Of a DNA stretch of 64,000 bases, positions 35,528 through 43,587 are shown one piece after another. A model generated the notes under the pieces. It made no database searches. It saw only the letters and a program-made list of their open reading frames with translations, and had not been told where the DNA came from. Numbering within the stretch: the stretch's first letter is position 1; every line of letters begins with the position of its first letter. The translations under genes were made by a program, and so were the position numbers. The DNA comes from GWE2-40-63 sp050179685 (GTDB lineage Bacteria; Bacteroidota; Bacteroidia; Bacteroidales; SZUA-534). The stretch spans positions 124,001 through 188,000 of the forward strand of contig JBFXEW010000004.1 in assembly GCA_050179685.1 (NCBI GenBank), given 5' to 3'.

Positions 35528-36319
35528 TTATGAAATGCTAAAATTTAAGGCTTCCAATTTTTTTATCGATTCAAAATCGGTAAAATCGGTTTTAACGGGA
35601 ACTATTGATGCAAAATTATTGGCCAGTGCCCATTCGTCGGTATCGGTTGAACCATTTTCGCCGTTGCTGAAATTACCGGTTAACCAGTAATATTCACCAC
35701 CATGCGGATCGGTACGTTTGTCGTACTCTTCGCGCCAAACGCCACGCGCCTGGCGGCATACTTTTATGCCTTTAAAATCTTTTTTTGATAGTACCGGGAA
35801 ATTTACATTCAGGCAGGTGTAATCAGGGAGACCGTTTTTAAGTACCTCGGTAAAAATTTGTTCACCATAGGTTTTAACCAGACTAAAATCGGCATCCATG
35901 CGATGGGAGCAAAGAGAAAAACCGATGGAAGGAATTCTATTTAAACTTCCTTCTATAGCTCCTCCCATAGTACCCGAATAGATAACGCTGATTGATGAAT
36001 TGGAACCATGGTTAATTCCCGAAACCAAAATATCGGGTTTTCGGTCGGCAAGTTGGTTTAAAGCCATTTTAACACAATCAACAGGTGTTCCGTTTATTTT
36101 GTAGATGGTAAGTCCCTCGCTTTGCTCCAATAAAGTTGCGCGCAGGGGCGATTTTATGGTAATGGCATGCGACATACCCGAAACTCCCTGTTCGGGGGCA
36201 ACTACAAGCACATCGCCATAAGGCTTTACCATGTCAATCAACTCTTTCAACCCCGGAGCAAAATAGCCATCGTCGTTGGTAACCAGAATCAGCGGTTTCT
36301 TATTAGTGGTTTTTATCAT
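35528..36319 (-). CDS. surE: 5'/3'-nucleotidase SurE
   Basis: Dephosphorylates nucleoside monophosphates. The metal-binding NDDG motif is near the N-terminus (LILVTNDDGYFAPGL) and SGINHGSN is the second. I start at ATG 36319 (263 aa, MIKTTNKKPLIL). The frame continues upstream to 36394 with a 25-residue basic segment that has no family counterpart, so it is not used. The gene is followed by the small membrane gene and lpxB. Confidence 0.92.
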   Translation of the reverse strand: MIKTTNKKPLILVTNDDGYFAPGLKELIDMVKPYGDVLVVAPEQGVSGMSHAITIKSPLRATLLEQSEGLTIYKINGTPVDCVKMALNQLADRKPDILVSGINHGSNSSISVIYSGTMGGAIEGSLNRIPSIGFSLCSHRMDADFSLVKTYGEQIFTEVLKNGLPDYTCLNVNFPVLSKKDFKGIKVCRQARGVWREEYDKRTDPHGGEYYWLTGNFSNGENGSTDTDEWALANNFASIVPVKTDFTDFESIKKLEALNFSIS

Positions 36320-36404
36320 GTTGGTTCTTATCTTTTTAAATTTGTAATCCTTTTTTAATTTGGCACATAGTTTAAATCGGGTGCCGTATCTCAATTAATA
36401 ATTT

Positions 36405-36417
36405 CAGACCGGGTCTG
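36405..36417. other. 13-bp palindrome in the surE leader
   Basis: CAGACC-G-GGTCTG is a perfect 6-bp inverted repeat around one base, flanked by TTT on both sides. It lies between the candidate surE -7 element and the surE start, so it could be an operator or a small hairpin in the leader. The rest of the 341-nt gap 36320-36660 holds only the two promoter elements listed. Confidence 0.4.
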
Positions 36418-36428
36418 TTTCGTTTTTG

Positions 36429-36436
36429 CAAATATA
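36429..36436 (-). promoter_or_regulatory. -7 promoter element for surE
   Basis: On the minus strand TATATTTG matches TAnnTTTG exactly, giving a leader of about 100 nt to the ATG at 36319. No -33 TTG at proper spacing. Confidence 0.45.
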
Positions 36437-36621
36437 GATGCTTAATTTTTAAATGCATGGTGCTGATCAATTAGTTTCGACCAAATTTTACACGAATTGC
36501 TTATTTAAAACAATTTGTTGAGTTTTTGTTTCGATTATGTTGCTTACAAACTCACCTGTCCGAAACATCATAAAATATTGAATTACCGTTAGGTTTTAGG
36601 CCCAAATTTTAAAAAAAACTT

Positions 36622-36629
36622 TACTTTTG
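36622..36629 (+). promoter_or_regulatory. -7 promoter element for pheT
   Basis: TACTTTTG is an exact TAnnTTTG match, 31 nt before the pheT ATG, so the leader would be about 25 nt. No T-box or Phe leader peptide is visible. Confidence 0.5.
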
Positions 36630-36660
36630 TTGCTCGACAAAATAAAAAAAATAGGCATTT

Positions 36661-39111
36661 ATGAAGATTTCTTATAATTGGCTGAAACAATACTTAAATA
36701 TTGATTTAGAACCTGAAAAACTGGCTTCGTTATTAACATCGTTGGGATTGGAAGTGGGAAGTATGGAAACCTACCAATCAATTCAGGGCGGATTGCAGGG
36801 TTTGGTTATCGGTGAAGTTTTGACCTGTGTTCCCCATCCAAATTCCGATCACTTAAGTTTAACCACGGTCGATTTGGGCAACGGTGTACCCACTTCAATA
36901 GTTTGTGGTGCTCCCAATGTGGCTGCCGGACAAAAAGTTGTGGTGGCAACTGTGGGAACAAAACTTTACAACGGAGACGATAGTTTTGAGATTAAGAAAT
37001 CAAAAATTCGTGGCGAAGAATCGCACGGAATGATTTGTTCTGAAGTTGAAATTGGCGTGGGAACAGCTCACGAAGGAATTATGGTATTGCCCAATGACCT
37101 TAAGAATGGTACTCCGGCCAGTACATATTTTAATATTGAAAACGATGTAGTTTTTGAAGTGGATCTTACCCCAAATCGCATCGACGCAGCTTCGCATATT
37201 GGAGTTGCCCGTGATTTAACGGCAGCATTAAAACAAATTCAATCCATCGATTATTCCTTGCCCGACGTTTCGGAATTTAAAACCGACAATAAGAATTTGC
37301 CGATTGAGGTTCGGGTTGAAACTCCCGAAGCTTGTATTCGCTATGCCGGAGTTACATTAACCGGACTTACTGTTAGCGAATCGCCCGATTGGCTGAAACA
37401 CCGCTTAAAAGCTATAGGTTTAAATCCCATTAATAATGTGGTTGATGTTACCAATTACGTGCTGCACGAACTGGGTCAGCCTTTACATGCCTTTGATGCA
37501 GCTTACATAAAGGGAAATAAAGTGGTAGTTAAAACGCTGGAAAACAATACGGTGTTTACTACGCTCGATGAGCAGGAACGCAAGCTCGATGCAAACGACC
37601 TGATGATTTGCAATGCCGAAGAAGGTATGTGTATTGCCGGAGTTTTTGGTGGTGTTGAATCGGGTGTAACCAAGGATACCACTAGTATTTTTCTTGAAAG
37701 CGCCTGTTTTAATCCGGTTTATGTGCGTAAAACAGCTCGTCGTCATGGATTAAATACCGATGCTTCGTTCCGGTTCGAAAGGGGCGTTGATCCCAACATT
37801 ACTATTTACGCCTTAAAACGAGCGGCTTTACTTATTAAAGAAGTTGCCGGCGGAACCATTAGCAGCGATATCGTTGATATTTATCCCGAACCAATTGCCG
37901 ATTACCCGGTAACACTGCGTTTAAAGCAGGTAAAGCGTTTAATTGGTCAGGAACTTTCGCTCGAAGTGGTAAGTAAAATTCTGGAAGCCCTTGAAATAAA
38001 AATTGAGAAAGTTGTGGGCGATGAGCTTTTTTTGAAAGTTCCCCCGTATCGGGTCGATGTGCAGCGTGAAGCCGATGTAATTGAAGAAATACTGCGAATT
38101 TACGGATACAATACGGTTCCCCTGAGCGAGCAGGTAAATGCTACGCTTGCTTATGCCTCAAAACCCGATCCCATTGTACAAAAAGAGTTAATTGCCAACC
38201 AACTGGTTGCAGTAGGTTTTGCTGAAATGATGGCGAACTCATTAACCAAAGCAGCTTATTACGACAATTTGAATGGTTTTCCGAAAGAACAGACTGTTAC
38301 TTTGGCAAATCCGCTAAGTCAGGATTTGAATGCCATGCGTCAGACCTTGCTTTTTGGTGCGCTCGAAGCAGTTGCTTTTAACAGCAACCGGCAGCATCCC
38401 GATTTAAAGTTTTTTGAGTTTGGCAATGTGTATGCATTAAATACCAATCAGGAAATACAAAATCCCTTGCAAAAATACATTCAGGGCGAACGTCTGGCGC
38501 TTTGTGTTTCGGGAAACAGATCTCCTGAATCGTGGATGCTTAAACAGGAACCGGTTAGTTTTTATTACTTGAAGCGAAACGTCGAAAATGTAATGGAGCG
38601 TCTGGGAATTGTAATGGAGAAGGTAAATTATCGTTACATTACCGATGAATTGTTTGCCGAAGCCTTGGTGATGGAATACAATAAAATGGAAGTAGCCGTT
38701 CTGGGTTTGGTAAACCGAAAAATACGCAAGCAATTCGACTTAAAACAAGAAGTTTATTTTGCTGAAATTAATTGGGATAAATTGTTGAAGGCTGTCCGCA
38801 ATGTAAAAGTTGAATTCAAGGAGTTGGCTAAATTTCCTGAAGTTCGTCGCGATTTGTCGCTTTTAATTCAAAACAGTGTGAGTTTCGACGAATTAAAGCA
38901 GGAAGCTTTGCGAACCGAGCGTAAATTGTTAAAAGAAGTGTCGCTTTTTGATGTTTACGAAGGCAAAAATCTTGGTGAAGGCAAAAAATCGTATGCTTTG
39001 AGTTTTATTTTGCAGGACGAAACAAAAACATTGACCGACAAGCAAATAGATAAAATTATGAATAACATCATTCGTAATTTCGATCGGAACTTTGCGGCCA
39101 CTTTACGCTAA
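36661..39111 (+). CDS. pheT: Phenylalanyl-tRNA synthetase beta chain
   Basis: 816 aa. Domains in order: B1 start MKISYNWLKQYL, the EMAP-like OB tRNA-binding domain (about 40-150, HPNSDHLSLTTVD), the B3/B4 editing domain (about 210-390), the B5 domain (about 400-480), a catalytic-like core and a C-terminal FDX-ACB anticodon-binding domain ending FDRNFAATLR. The alpha chain PheS is not adjacent in the window, so pheS and pheT are unlinked here. The downstream macrodomain gene follows after 4 nt. Confidence 0.95.
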   Translation: MKISYNWLKQYLNIDLEPEKLASLLTSLGLEVGSMETYQSIQGGLQGLVIGEVLTCVPHPNSDHLSLTTVDLGNGVPTSIVCGAPNVAAGQKVVVATVGTKLYNGDDSFEIKKSKIRGEESHGMICSEVEIGVGTAHEGIMVLPNDLKNGTPASTYFNIENDVVFEVDLTPNRIDAASHIGVARDLTAALKQIQSIDYSLPDVSEFKTDNKNLPIEVRVETPEACIRYAGVTLTGLTVSESPDWLKHRLKAIGLNPINNVVDVTNYVLHELGQPLHAFDAAYIKGNKVVVKTLENNTVFTTLDEQERKLDANDLMICNAEEGMCIAGVFGGVESGVTKDTTSIFLESACFNPVYVRKTARRHGLNTDASFRFERGVDPNITIYALKRAALLIKEVAGGTISSDIVDIYPEPIADYPVTLRLKQVKRLIGQELSLEVVSKILEALEIKIEKVVGDELFLKVPPYRVDVQREADVIEEILRIYGYNTVPLSEQVNATLAYASKPDPIVQKELIANQLVAVGFAEMMANSLTKAAYYDNLNGFPKEQTVTLANPLSQDLNAMRQTLLFGALEAVAFNSNRQHPDLKFFEFGNVYALNTNQEIQNPLQKYIQGERLALCVSGNRSPESWMLKQEPVSFYYLKRNVENVMERLGIVMEKVNYRYITDELFAEALVMEYNKMEVAVLGLVNRKIRKQFDLKQEVYFAEINWDKLLKAVRNVKVEFKELAKFPEVRRDLSLLIQNSVSFDELKQEALRTERKLLKEVSLFDVYEGKNLGEGKKSYALSFILQDETKTLTDKQIDKIMNNIIRNFDRNFAATLR

Positions 39112-39115
39112 TTTC

Positions 39116-39634
39116 ATGGGGCTTCAGCAAAAAATAGCAATCGTTAAAACCGATATTACGCAATTGCAGGTCGATGCTCTTGTAAACGCAGCAAACAATA
39201 GTTTGTTGGGCGGAGGAGGTGTCGATGGAGCCATTCATCGTGCAGCGGGGCCCGAATTGCTGAGCGAATGCAAAACATTAGATGGATGTGCTACCGGCGA
39301 TGCCAAAGTTACTGCCGGTTACCGTTTAAAGGCTCCTTTTGTTATTCATACGGTAGGTCCGGTATGGCACGGAGGCAATAATGGCGAAGCAGAATTGCTG
39401 GCCTCATGCTATCGGAACGCTTTAAAACAAGCGGTTGCCAAAAAGTTAAAAAGTATTGCTTTTCCAAATATTAGTACAGGAATTTATGGCTATCCTAAAA
39501 GTGAAGCTGCCGAAGTTGCACTGACTGCGGTTAGCCGGTTTCTGTCGGAAGATTCCTCCATCGAAAAGGTTATTTTTGCTATATTTGATGATGAGAATCT
39601 GGAGATTTATCAGCAACTTAGTCGCAAATTTTAA
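39116..39634 (+). CDS. Macrodomain protein (YmdB-like O-acetyl-ADP-ribose deacetylase)
   Basis: 172 aa from ATG 39116, which lies 4 nt after the pheT stop. The ADP-ribose-binding macrodomain motifs are visible: VDALVNAANNSLLGGGGVDGAIH and GCATGDAKVTAGYRL, with the distal NISTGIYGYPK. This composition matches the YmdB/MacroD hydrolase group that cleaves O-acetyl-ADP-ribose or mono-ADP-ribose. The tight linkage to pheT suggests co-transcription rather than a functional link. Confidence 0.9.
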   Translation: MGLQQKIAIVKTDITQLQVDALVNAANNSLLGGGGVDGAIHRAAGPELLSECKTLDGCATGDAKVTAGYRLKAPFVIHTVGPVWHGGNNGEAELLASCYRNALKQAVAKKLKSIAFPNISTGIYGYPKSEAAEVALTAVSRFLSEDSSIEKVIFAIFDDENLEIYQQLSRKF

Positions 39635-39645
39635 AACAACATATT

Positions 39646-40020
39646 TTGGGTTATTTAAAAATTGAAGCTTCAGAAGATTGTCCGGATGTATTGATGGATG
39701 CCGATTTGGCAATTTTTCAAATTGCCGGAAATTCTACGCCTGAAGATGTAAACCGGGTGTATAAACCGATTATTGAATGGCTCGATAACGAAGGCAGTCA
39801 TTTAGATAATTGCCAGTGCAAAATGTTTTTCAGATACCTGAGCACATCTTCGCATCACATGGTTTTTAATGTGTTGCGCAAGCTAAACGACATGTACAAT
39901 CGGGGACGCCACATCTCGGTTGAATGGGCTTATGAGAATATCGATGAAGACATGTTGCGCCTTGGTCTCGATTTTGCTTCAATTCTTGAAATTCCTTTTG
40001 AATTTAGTCCCCGAAATTAA
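39646..40020 (+). CDS. SiaC-family (DUF1987) protein
   Basis: 124 aa. Matches the DUF1987/SiaC pattern: N-terminal LKIEASEDCPDV, IAGNSTPEDVNRVYKPIIEWL, and FRYLSTSSHHMVF, where T67 or neighbouring Ser aligns with the phosphorylated Thr of SiaC. SiaC works in a phosphatase/kinase switch (SiaA/B) that controls a diguanylate cyclase in Pseudomonas; no SiaA, SiaB or cyclase is present here. The start is TTG at 39646, 11 nt after the macrodomain stop, since no ATG lies upstream of the conserved LKIE. Confidence 0.78.
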   Translation: MGYLKIEASEDCPDVLMDADLAIFQIAGNSTPEDVNRVYKPIIEWLDNEGSHLDNCQCKMFFRYLSTSSHHMVFNVLRKLNDMYNRGRHISVEWAYENIDEDMLRLGLDFASILEIPFEFSPRN

Positions 40021-40026
40021 TTGTTT

Positions 40027-40632
40027 ATGATAACTATTCTAATTATTGTAGTTACTGCAATATTTTCTATTGCAGCCTTCAGCCGACCTGAGTTAATGTA
40101 CCGATACAACCTGAATCCCTATCAGATTGTGCATCGCAGGCAATGGTACCGGCTTTTTACTCATGCTTTTTTGCACGCCAACTGGGAGCATTTAATAATT
40201 AACATGTTGGTTTTTTATTCTTTTGGACAAGCGCTGGAATACTATTTTCATCATTTTATTGGTACCAACAGCACCTTACTATTTTTGGTTTTGTATTTCG
40301 GAGCCATTGTGGTGTCTTCGGTTTTTACCCTGTTTAAAGAAAAAGACAATCCCCATTACAATGCCGTTGGCGCTTCGGGTGCCGTGTCGGCTGTAACTTT
40401 TGCCAGCATCTTTTTTGCTCCCTTAAGCAAAATATATTTTATGGCTATTGTGCCCATTCCGGGCATTATGTTTGGTTTGCTTTATTTGGGGTATTCGTAT
40501 TACATGGGTAAAAAGAATATCGATAATATTGGTCACGATGCCCATTTTTGGGGAGCAGTGTTTGGTTTTGTTTTTCCAATCCTGATAAAGCCAAATTTGT
40601 TTTCACATTTTATTAATCAGTTATTTCCATAG
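40027..40632 (+). CDS. Rhomboid-family intramembrane serine protease
   Basis: 201 aa, six hydrophobic segments. The active-site Ser is in GASGAV (S118) and the His in HDAHFWGA (H173), and the HxNxxHxxxN motif in TM2 (about 50-59, AFLHANWEHLIINM) is intact, so it is likely active. Rhomboids cleave single-pass membrane proteins within the bilayer. I start at ATG 40027; a TTG at 40021 would add 2 residues. It sits between a SiaC-like gene and a GmhB-like gene in a plus-strand run. Confidence 0.9.
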   Translation: MITILIIVVTAIFSIAAFSRPELMYRYNLNPYQIVHRRQWYRLFTHAFLHANWEHLIINMLVFYSFGQALEYYFHHFIGTNSTLLFLVLYFGAIVVSSVFTLFKEKDNPHYNAVGASGAVSAVTFASIFFAPLSKIYFMAIVPIPGIMFGLLYLGYSYYMGKKNIDNIGHDAHFWGAVFGFVFPILIKPNLFSHFINQLFP

Positions 40633-40648
40633 ATTTAATTATTGAGCC

Positions 40649-41140
40649 ATGCGAAAAGTCTTGTTTTTAGATAGAGATGGCGTAATTAATAACGATACCG
40701 GCCACTATTACATTTACCGTCCCGACGATTTTGTTTTGAATGAGGGTTTTGTTGAAGCGATGCAAAAATTGGCTTTGGCAGGATACGAATTTATTGTAAT
40801 TTCAAATCAGGGGGGGATAGCCCGGGGAACCTACTCCAAAGACGACGTTGAAAAGGTCCATTCAAAATTTTTATCCTTAATGGAAAATGCAGGAATTTCC
40901 ATTCTTGAGATATATTATTGTCCGCATCATAGCGATTTTGAAAAATGTTTATGCCGGAAACCCGGTTCCCTGCTCATTGAAAAAGCCATGGCGCGTTTTT
41001 CTATCGATGCAAATAGCGCAATATTTGTTGGCGATAACGATAAGGATATTCAAGCAGCGCGGAATGCCGGAATACGCGGAATCCGAATTAAAAGCAATCA
41101 AAGTTTGTTAACCATTTTGCCGGAATTACTGCATGGCTAA
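40649..41140 (+). CDS. HAD-family phosphatase, GmhB/histidinol-phosphatase-like
   Basis: 163 aa. HAD motif I is FLDRDGVIN, motif II contains ISNQGG, and motif IV is GDNDKDIQAARNAG. The zinc-binding loop CPHH...CLCRKP is that of the GmhB/HisB-N group. GmhB dephosphorylates D-glycero-D-manno-heptose 1,7-bisphosphate in LPS-core synthesis; the alternative is a histidinol-phosphatase. No heptose genes are close by. It overlaps the next gene by 8 nt. Confidence 0.82.
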   Translation: MRKVLFLDRDGVINNDTGHYYIYRPDDFVLNEGFVEAMQKLALAGYEFIVISNQGGIARGTYSKDDVEKVHSKFLSLMENAGISILEIYYCPHHSDFEKCLCRKPGSLLIEKAMARFSIDANSAIFVGDNDKDIQAARNAGIRGIRIKSNQSLLTILPELLHG

Positions 41141-41990
41141 TGAATACAACATATGTGCGTTTAATAAACATTACCTGACTGAATCGGAGTTGCCCATTGG
41201 TTTGCAAAACCGTGCTTTTCGCTATGGCGATGGTTTTTTCGAAACCATGCATGCCAACGGCCTAAAAACCCAGTTTATAGCCGATCATTATCAGCGAATA
41301 ATAAAAGCGGCAGCTATACTCGAAATGCATTTACCCGATTATTTTTCACTCGATTTTTTCGACAAACAAATCTCAGGTTTGCTATCGCGTAATAAATTAT
41401 TTCAGGCGGCTCGTGTTAAAGCAGTCTTCGTGCGGGGAGGAGCAGGTTTGTATCTGCCCGAGCAAAATACGGCTGATGTTTTTATTGAAGCAAAATTTCT
41501 GGGAAAGGGGCCTTATGAAATGCCACAACAGGGATTGGTTCTGGGAATTTACGATGCTGTACCAAAACCCAATGTGCCCTATTTGCAGATAAAATCGTTG
41601 AACGCACAAATTTATATTTTAGCTTCCTTATTTGCTCAAAGTCATTCGTTCGATGATGTTTTATTGGTATCCGACGACAAGTATTTGATTGAAGCTACTT
41701 CGTATAACCTTTTTGCCATCCGGGGAAACGAATTGTTCACTCCTTCGTTAAAGTTGGGACCGGTGGAGGGAATCATGCGCAGGCAGATTCTAAAAGTTGC
41801 TGTAGGCATGGGTTTTCAGGTAAACGATGATGCATTTTTATTGGCGGACGATTTGCACCAAATGGACGAAATATTCCTTAGTAATGCTGTAAGTGGAATT
41901 CGCAGTGTAATTGGTTTTCAAAATCGCAGGTACTTTAAAAAGAAGAGTCAGTTGCTGCTTGAAAATCTTAACCGCCTGGCTTTTCCTTAA
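41133..41990 (+). CDS. Class IV (fold-type IV) PLP aminotransferase/aminodeoxychorismate lyase-like
   Basis: 285 aa. The PLP lysine is K154 in YLQIKSLN, and the conserved Glu lies in LIEATSYNLF. The family covers branched-chain aminotransferases, D-amino acid aminotransferases and 4-amino-4-deoxychorismate lyase (PabC); the sequence alone does not separate them, though the length and lack of extended insertions suggest PabC or a small BCAT. It overlaps the GmhB-like gene by 8 nt and its stop overlaps the yqgE stop on the opposite strand. Confidence 0.85.
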   Translation: MANEYNICAFNKHYLTESELPIGLQNRAFRYGDGFFETMHANGLKTQFIADHYQRIIKAAAILEMHLPDYFSLDFFDKQISGLLSRNKLFQAARVKAVFVRGGAGLYLPEQNTADVFIEAKFLGKGPYEMPQQGLVLGIYDAVPKPNVPYLQIKSLNAQIYILASLFAQSHSFDDVLLVSDDKYLIEATSYNLFAIRGNELFTPSLKLGPVEGIMRRQILKVAVGMGFQVNDDAFLLADDLHQMDEIFLSNAVSGIRSVIGFQNRRYFKKKSQLLLENLNRLAFP

Positions 41991-42577
41991 TTCATTCCGG
42001 GATTGGTGGGTGCGTTGGCCCAAATAGAATAGGAATCGCCCATCTCATTCAGCAATTCTTTCCAGGTATTTTGATTGGCATGCATAATTTTTGACGACGA
42101 AATCGGGCTTACGATCCAAAACTTATCATCGATTTCCTGTTGTAATTGTTGAGGGGCCCATCCGCTGTAACCCAGATAAAAACGTATTTCGCTGGGTTTT
42201 ATCATTCCATTTTGTATGTGTTCTTTAAGCAAATCGAAATTGCCGCCCCAATAAATTCCTTTGCTAATTGGCGTGCTTTCGGGCAACAAATCGATGCGGG
42301 TATGCAAGTAGTGGATGGTTTCGGGGTTCACAGGTCCGCCTACAAAACAGGGGGCGTTAAAGGTTGGAAAATCGGGAAATAACTCGTGAATGGGAACATC
42401 GATGGGTTTGTTTAGTATATACCCCAATGTACCTTCGTTTTCGCTGTGCTCTGTAATTAAAACTACCGAGCGTCCAAAATAAGAATCGGGTGAAAAAGGT
42501 TCCGAGATGAGGCATTTACCTTTTCCAATTTTGGCCAGGTAGTGGTTAATGTTAAATAAGTTAATCTCGATTCCCAT
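41987..42577 (-). CDS. yqgE: YqgE/AlgH family protein
   Basis: 196 aa, cytoplasmic. Matches the DUF179 pattern: CLISEPFSPDSYFGRSVVLI, LGYILNKPI, FVGGPVNPETIHYLH and YLGYSGWAPQQL. The molecular role is uncertain; AlgH was described as a regulator of alginate synthesis, but the fold does not prove DNA binding. Its last 3 nt overlap the aminotransferase stop on the plus strand (41987-41990). It lies 48 nt downstream of the exosortase gene on the same strand and could share its transcript. Confidence 0.9.
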   Translation of the reverse strand: MGIEINLFNINHYLAKIGKGKCLISEPFSPDSYFGRSVVLITEHSENEGTLGYILNKPIDVPIHELFPDFPTFNAPCFVGGPVNPETIHYLHTRIDLLPESTPISKGIYWGGNFDLLKEHIQNGMIKPSEIRFYLGYSGWAPQQLQQEIDDKFWIVSPISSSKIMHANQNTWKELLNEMGDSYSIWANAPTNPGMN

Positions 42578-42625
42578 ACTTTGGTTTTTTTTGTTACCAA
42601 TCTTAATCCCAAAGTAAATTTAAAA

Positions 42626-43243
42626 TTATTTTGAATTAAACAAGGGCGCATTGGCTATAAATTTTACCATTTTATACAACAGGGTATCTGTTGTCGGTAC
42701 TTTTCCAAAGGTTTTTAGCCAGATTATCCAAAGGGCCAGTAATAGGGGATACATTAAAACAGGCGAAACTGTATCGTGCACAAGTACCGTTAATTCAGGC
42801 TTTTGGAATTGTCCTATAGCTATTATTACTAAACGTAATGAATTAACCCAGGTAATAAGAAAAGTTCCAAGCAGTAAATACCATCCTTTATGCCATGCCG
42901 AACCAAACTGGAGAATTATAAAAACAACAAAAAACAAAACAATTCGATAACCCAGGCATCCGTAATCTATAATTAATCCGGCTGTTCCTTCAATACCCAG
43001 TGTGGTGTCGTACCAATAAGTTTGATAACCCAACCAATGCAATTGTTGATTGGTTAAACCCATTAAAAAATCGCGATAATATAAGGTGAAACGGGAATTT
43101 TCAACAGGTTCCGAAAAGAACGGAAAGTCGGAAAATAGGCTGGCAATTACCCAGGCAACCGTAAATGAAAAAAGATACTGTAGTATTTCTTTTATCAGGG
43201 AATCAGAAAGTTTTATCCGATTTATTGAGTTAAAGAAAGGCAT
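42626..43243 (-). CDS. Exosortase-family transpeptidase-like membrane protease
   Basis: 205 aa, mostly hydrophobic with several TM helices. The three exosortase residues are all there: Cys96 in DYGCLGYR, Arg137 in NSLRLVI and His156 in VHDTVSP. Exosortases cleave a C-terminal sorting signal of exported proteins and pass them on, in analogy to sortases. Size and compactness match the small Bacteroidota-type exosortases; I cannot assign a numbered Xrt subtype from memory. It starts 9 nt after the stop of the 96-aa gene that carries a sorting signal, so enzyme and substrate are almost surely a pair. Confidence 0.88.
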   Translation of the reverse strand: MPFFNSINRIKLSDSLIKEILQYLFSFTVAWVIASLFSDFPFFSEPVENSRFTLYYRDFLMGLTNQQLHWLGYQTYWYDTTLGIEGTAGLIIDYGCLGYRIVLFFVVFIILQFGSAWHKGWYLLLGTFLITWVNSLRLVIIAIGQFQKPELTVLVHDTVSPVLMYPLLLALWIIWLKTFGKVPTTDTLLYKMVKFIANAPLFNSK

Positions 43244-43252
43244 AGAAAAGGA

Positions 43253-43543
43253 TTATTTGTTTTCATCCTTCACTCTTTTTAACAAATATAAGGTACTGCC
43301 TATGAGCAGAAAAGTAAGTCCCCCGGATATTGGCGACCTGGTACCTCCCGTCGCGTCATCCGGATTGGGAGGAGTAAGGGCCTTTCCGCCGGAACTCCAA
43401 CTATTCTGCTTCGAAAAACTACTTTTTTTAAAGTTCCCGCTTTTACTGGTCGACGAAGGCTTATCGCCATCGGCAAACACTAAACTTGGGAAAATAAAAA
43501 GAAATAATAAAGCAGTAATATATTTTGTTACTTTAACTCTCAT
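43253..43543 (-). CDS. Small exported protein with an exosortase-type C-terminal sorting signal
   Basis: 96 aa. It has an N-terminal signal peptide (about 1-24, ending VFADG), a Ser/Lys/Gly/Pro-rich middle of about 45 residues, and a tripartite C-terminus: a short motif SPISGG (70-75), a hydrophobic helix (about 75-88) and a basic end KRVKDENK. That layout is the hallmark of PEP-CTERM-like substrates, and it lies 9 nt upstream of an exosortase gene. From memory Bacteroidota signals often read PIDGG; here Ser replaces Asp. The mature peptide after both cuts would be only about 45 residues. The role is unknown. Confidence 0.75.
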   Translation of the reverse strand: MRVKVTKYITALLFLFIFPSLVFADGDKPSSTSKSGNFKKSSFSKQNSWSSGGKALTPPNPDDATGGTRSPISGGLTFLLIGSTLYLLKRVKDENK

Positions 43544-43587
43544 TGGCTAATTATTCTGCTCAATCTGCAAAAGTGATAAAAATTATT

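Noticed and set aside
36320..36394. Longer N-terminus for SurE
   Set aside because: The added basic segment has no counterpart in SurE, and the ATG at 36319 starts right before the conserved region.
39092..39115. Longer start (TTG) for the macrodomain gene
   Set aside because: It would overlap the pheT end and add residues not seen in the family; ATG 39116 fits better.
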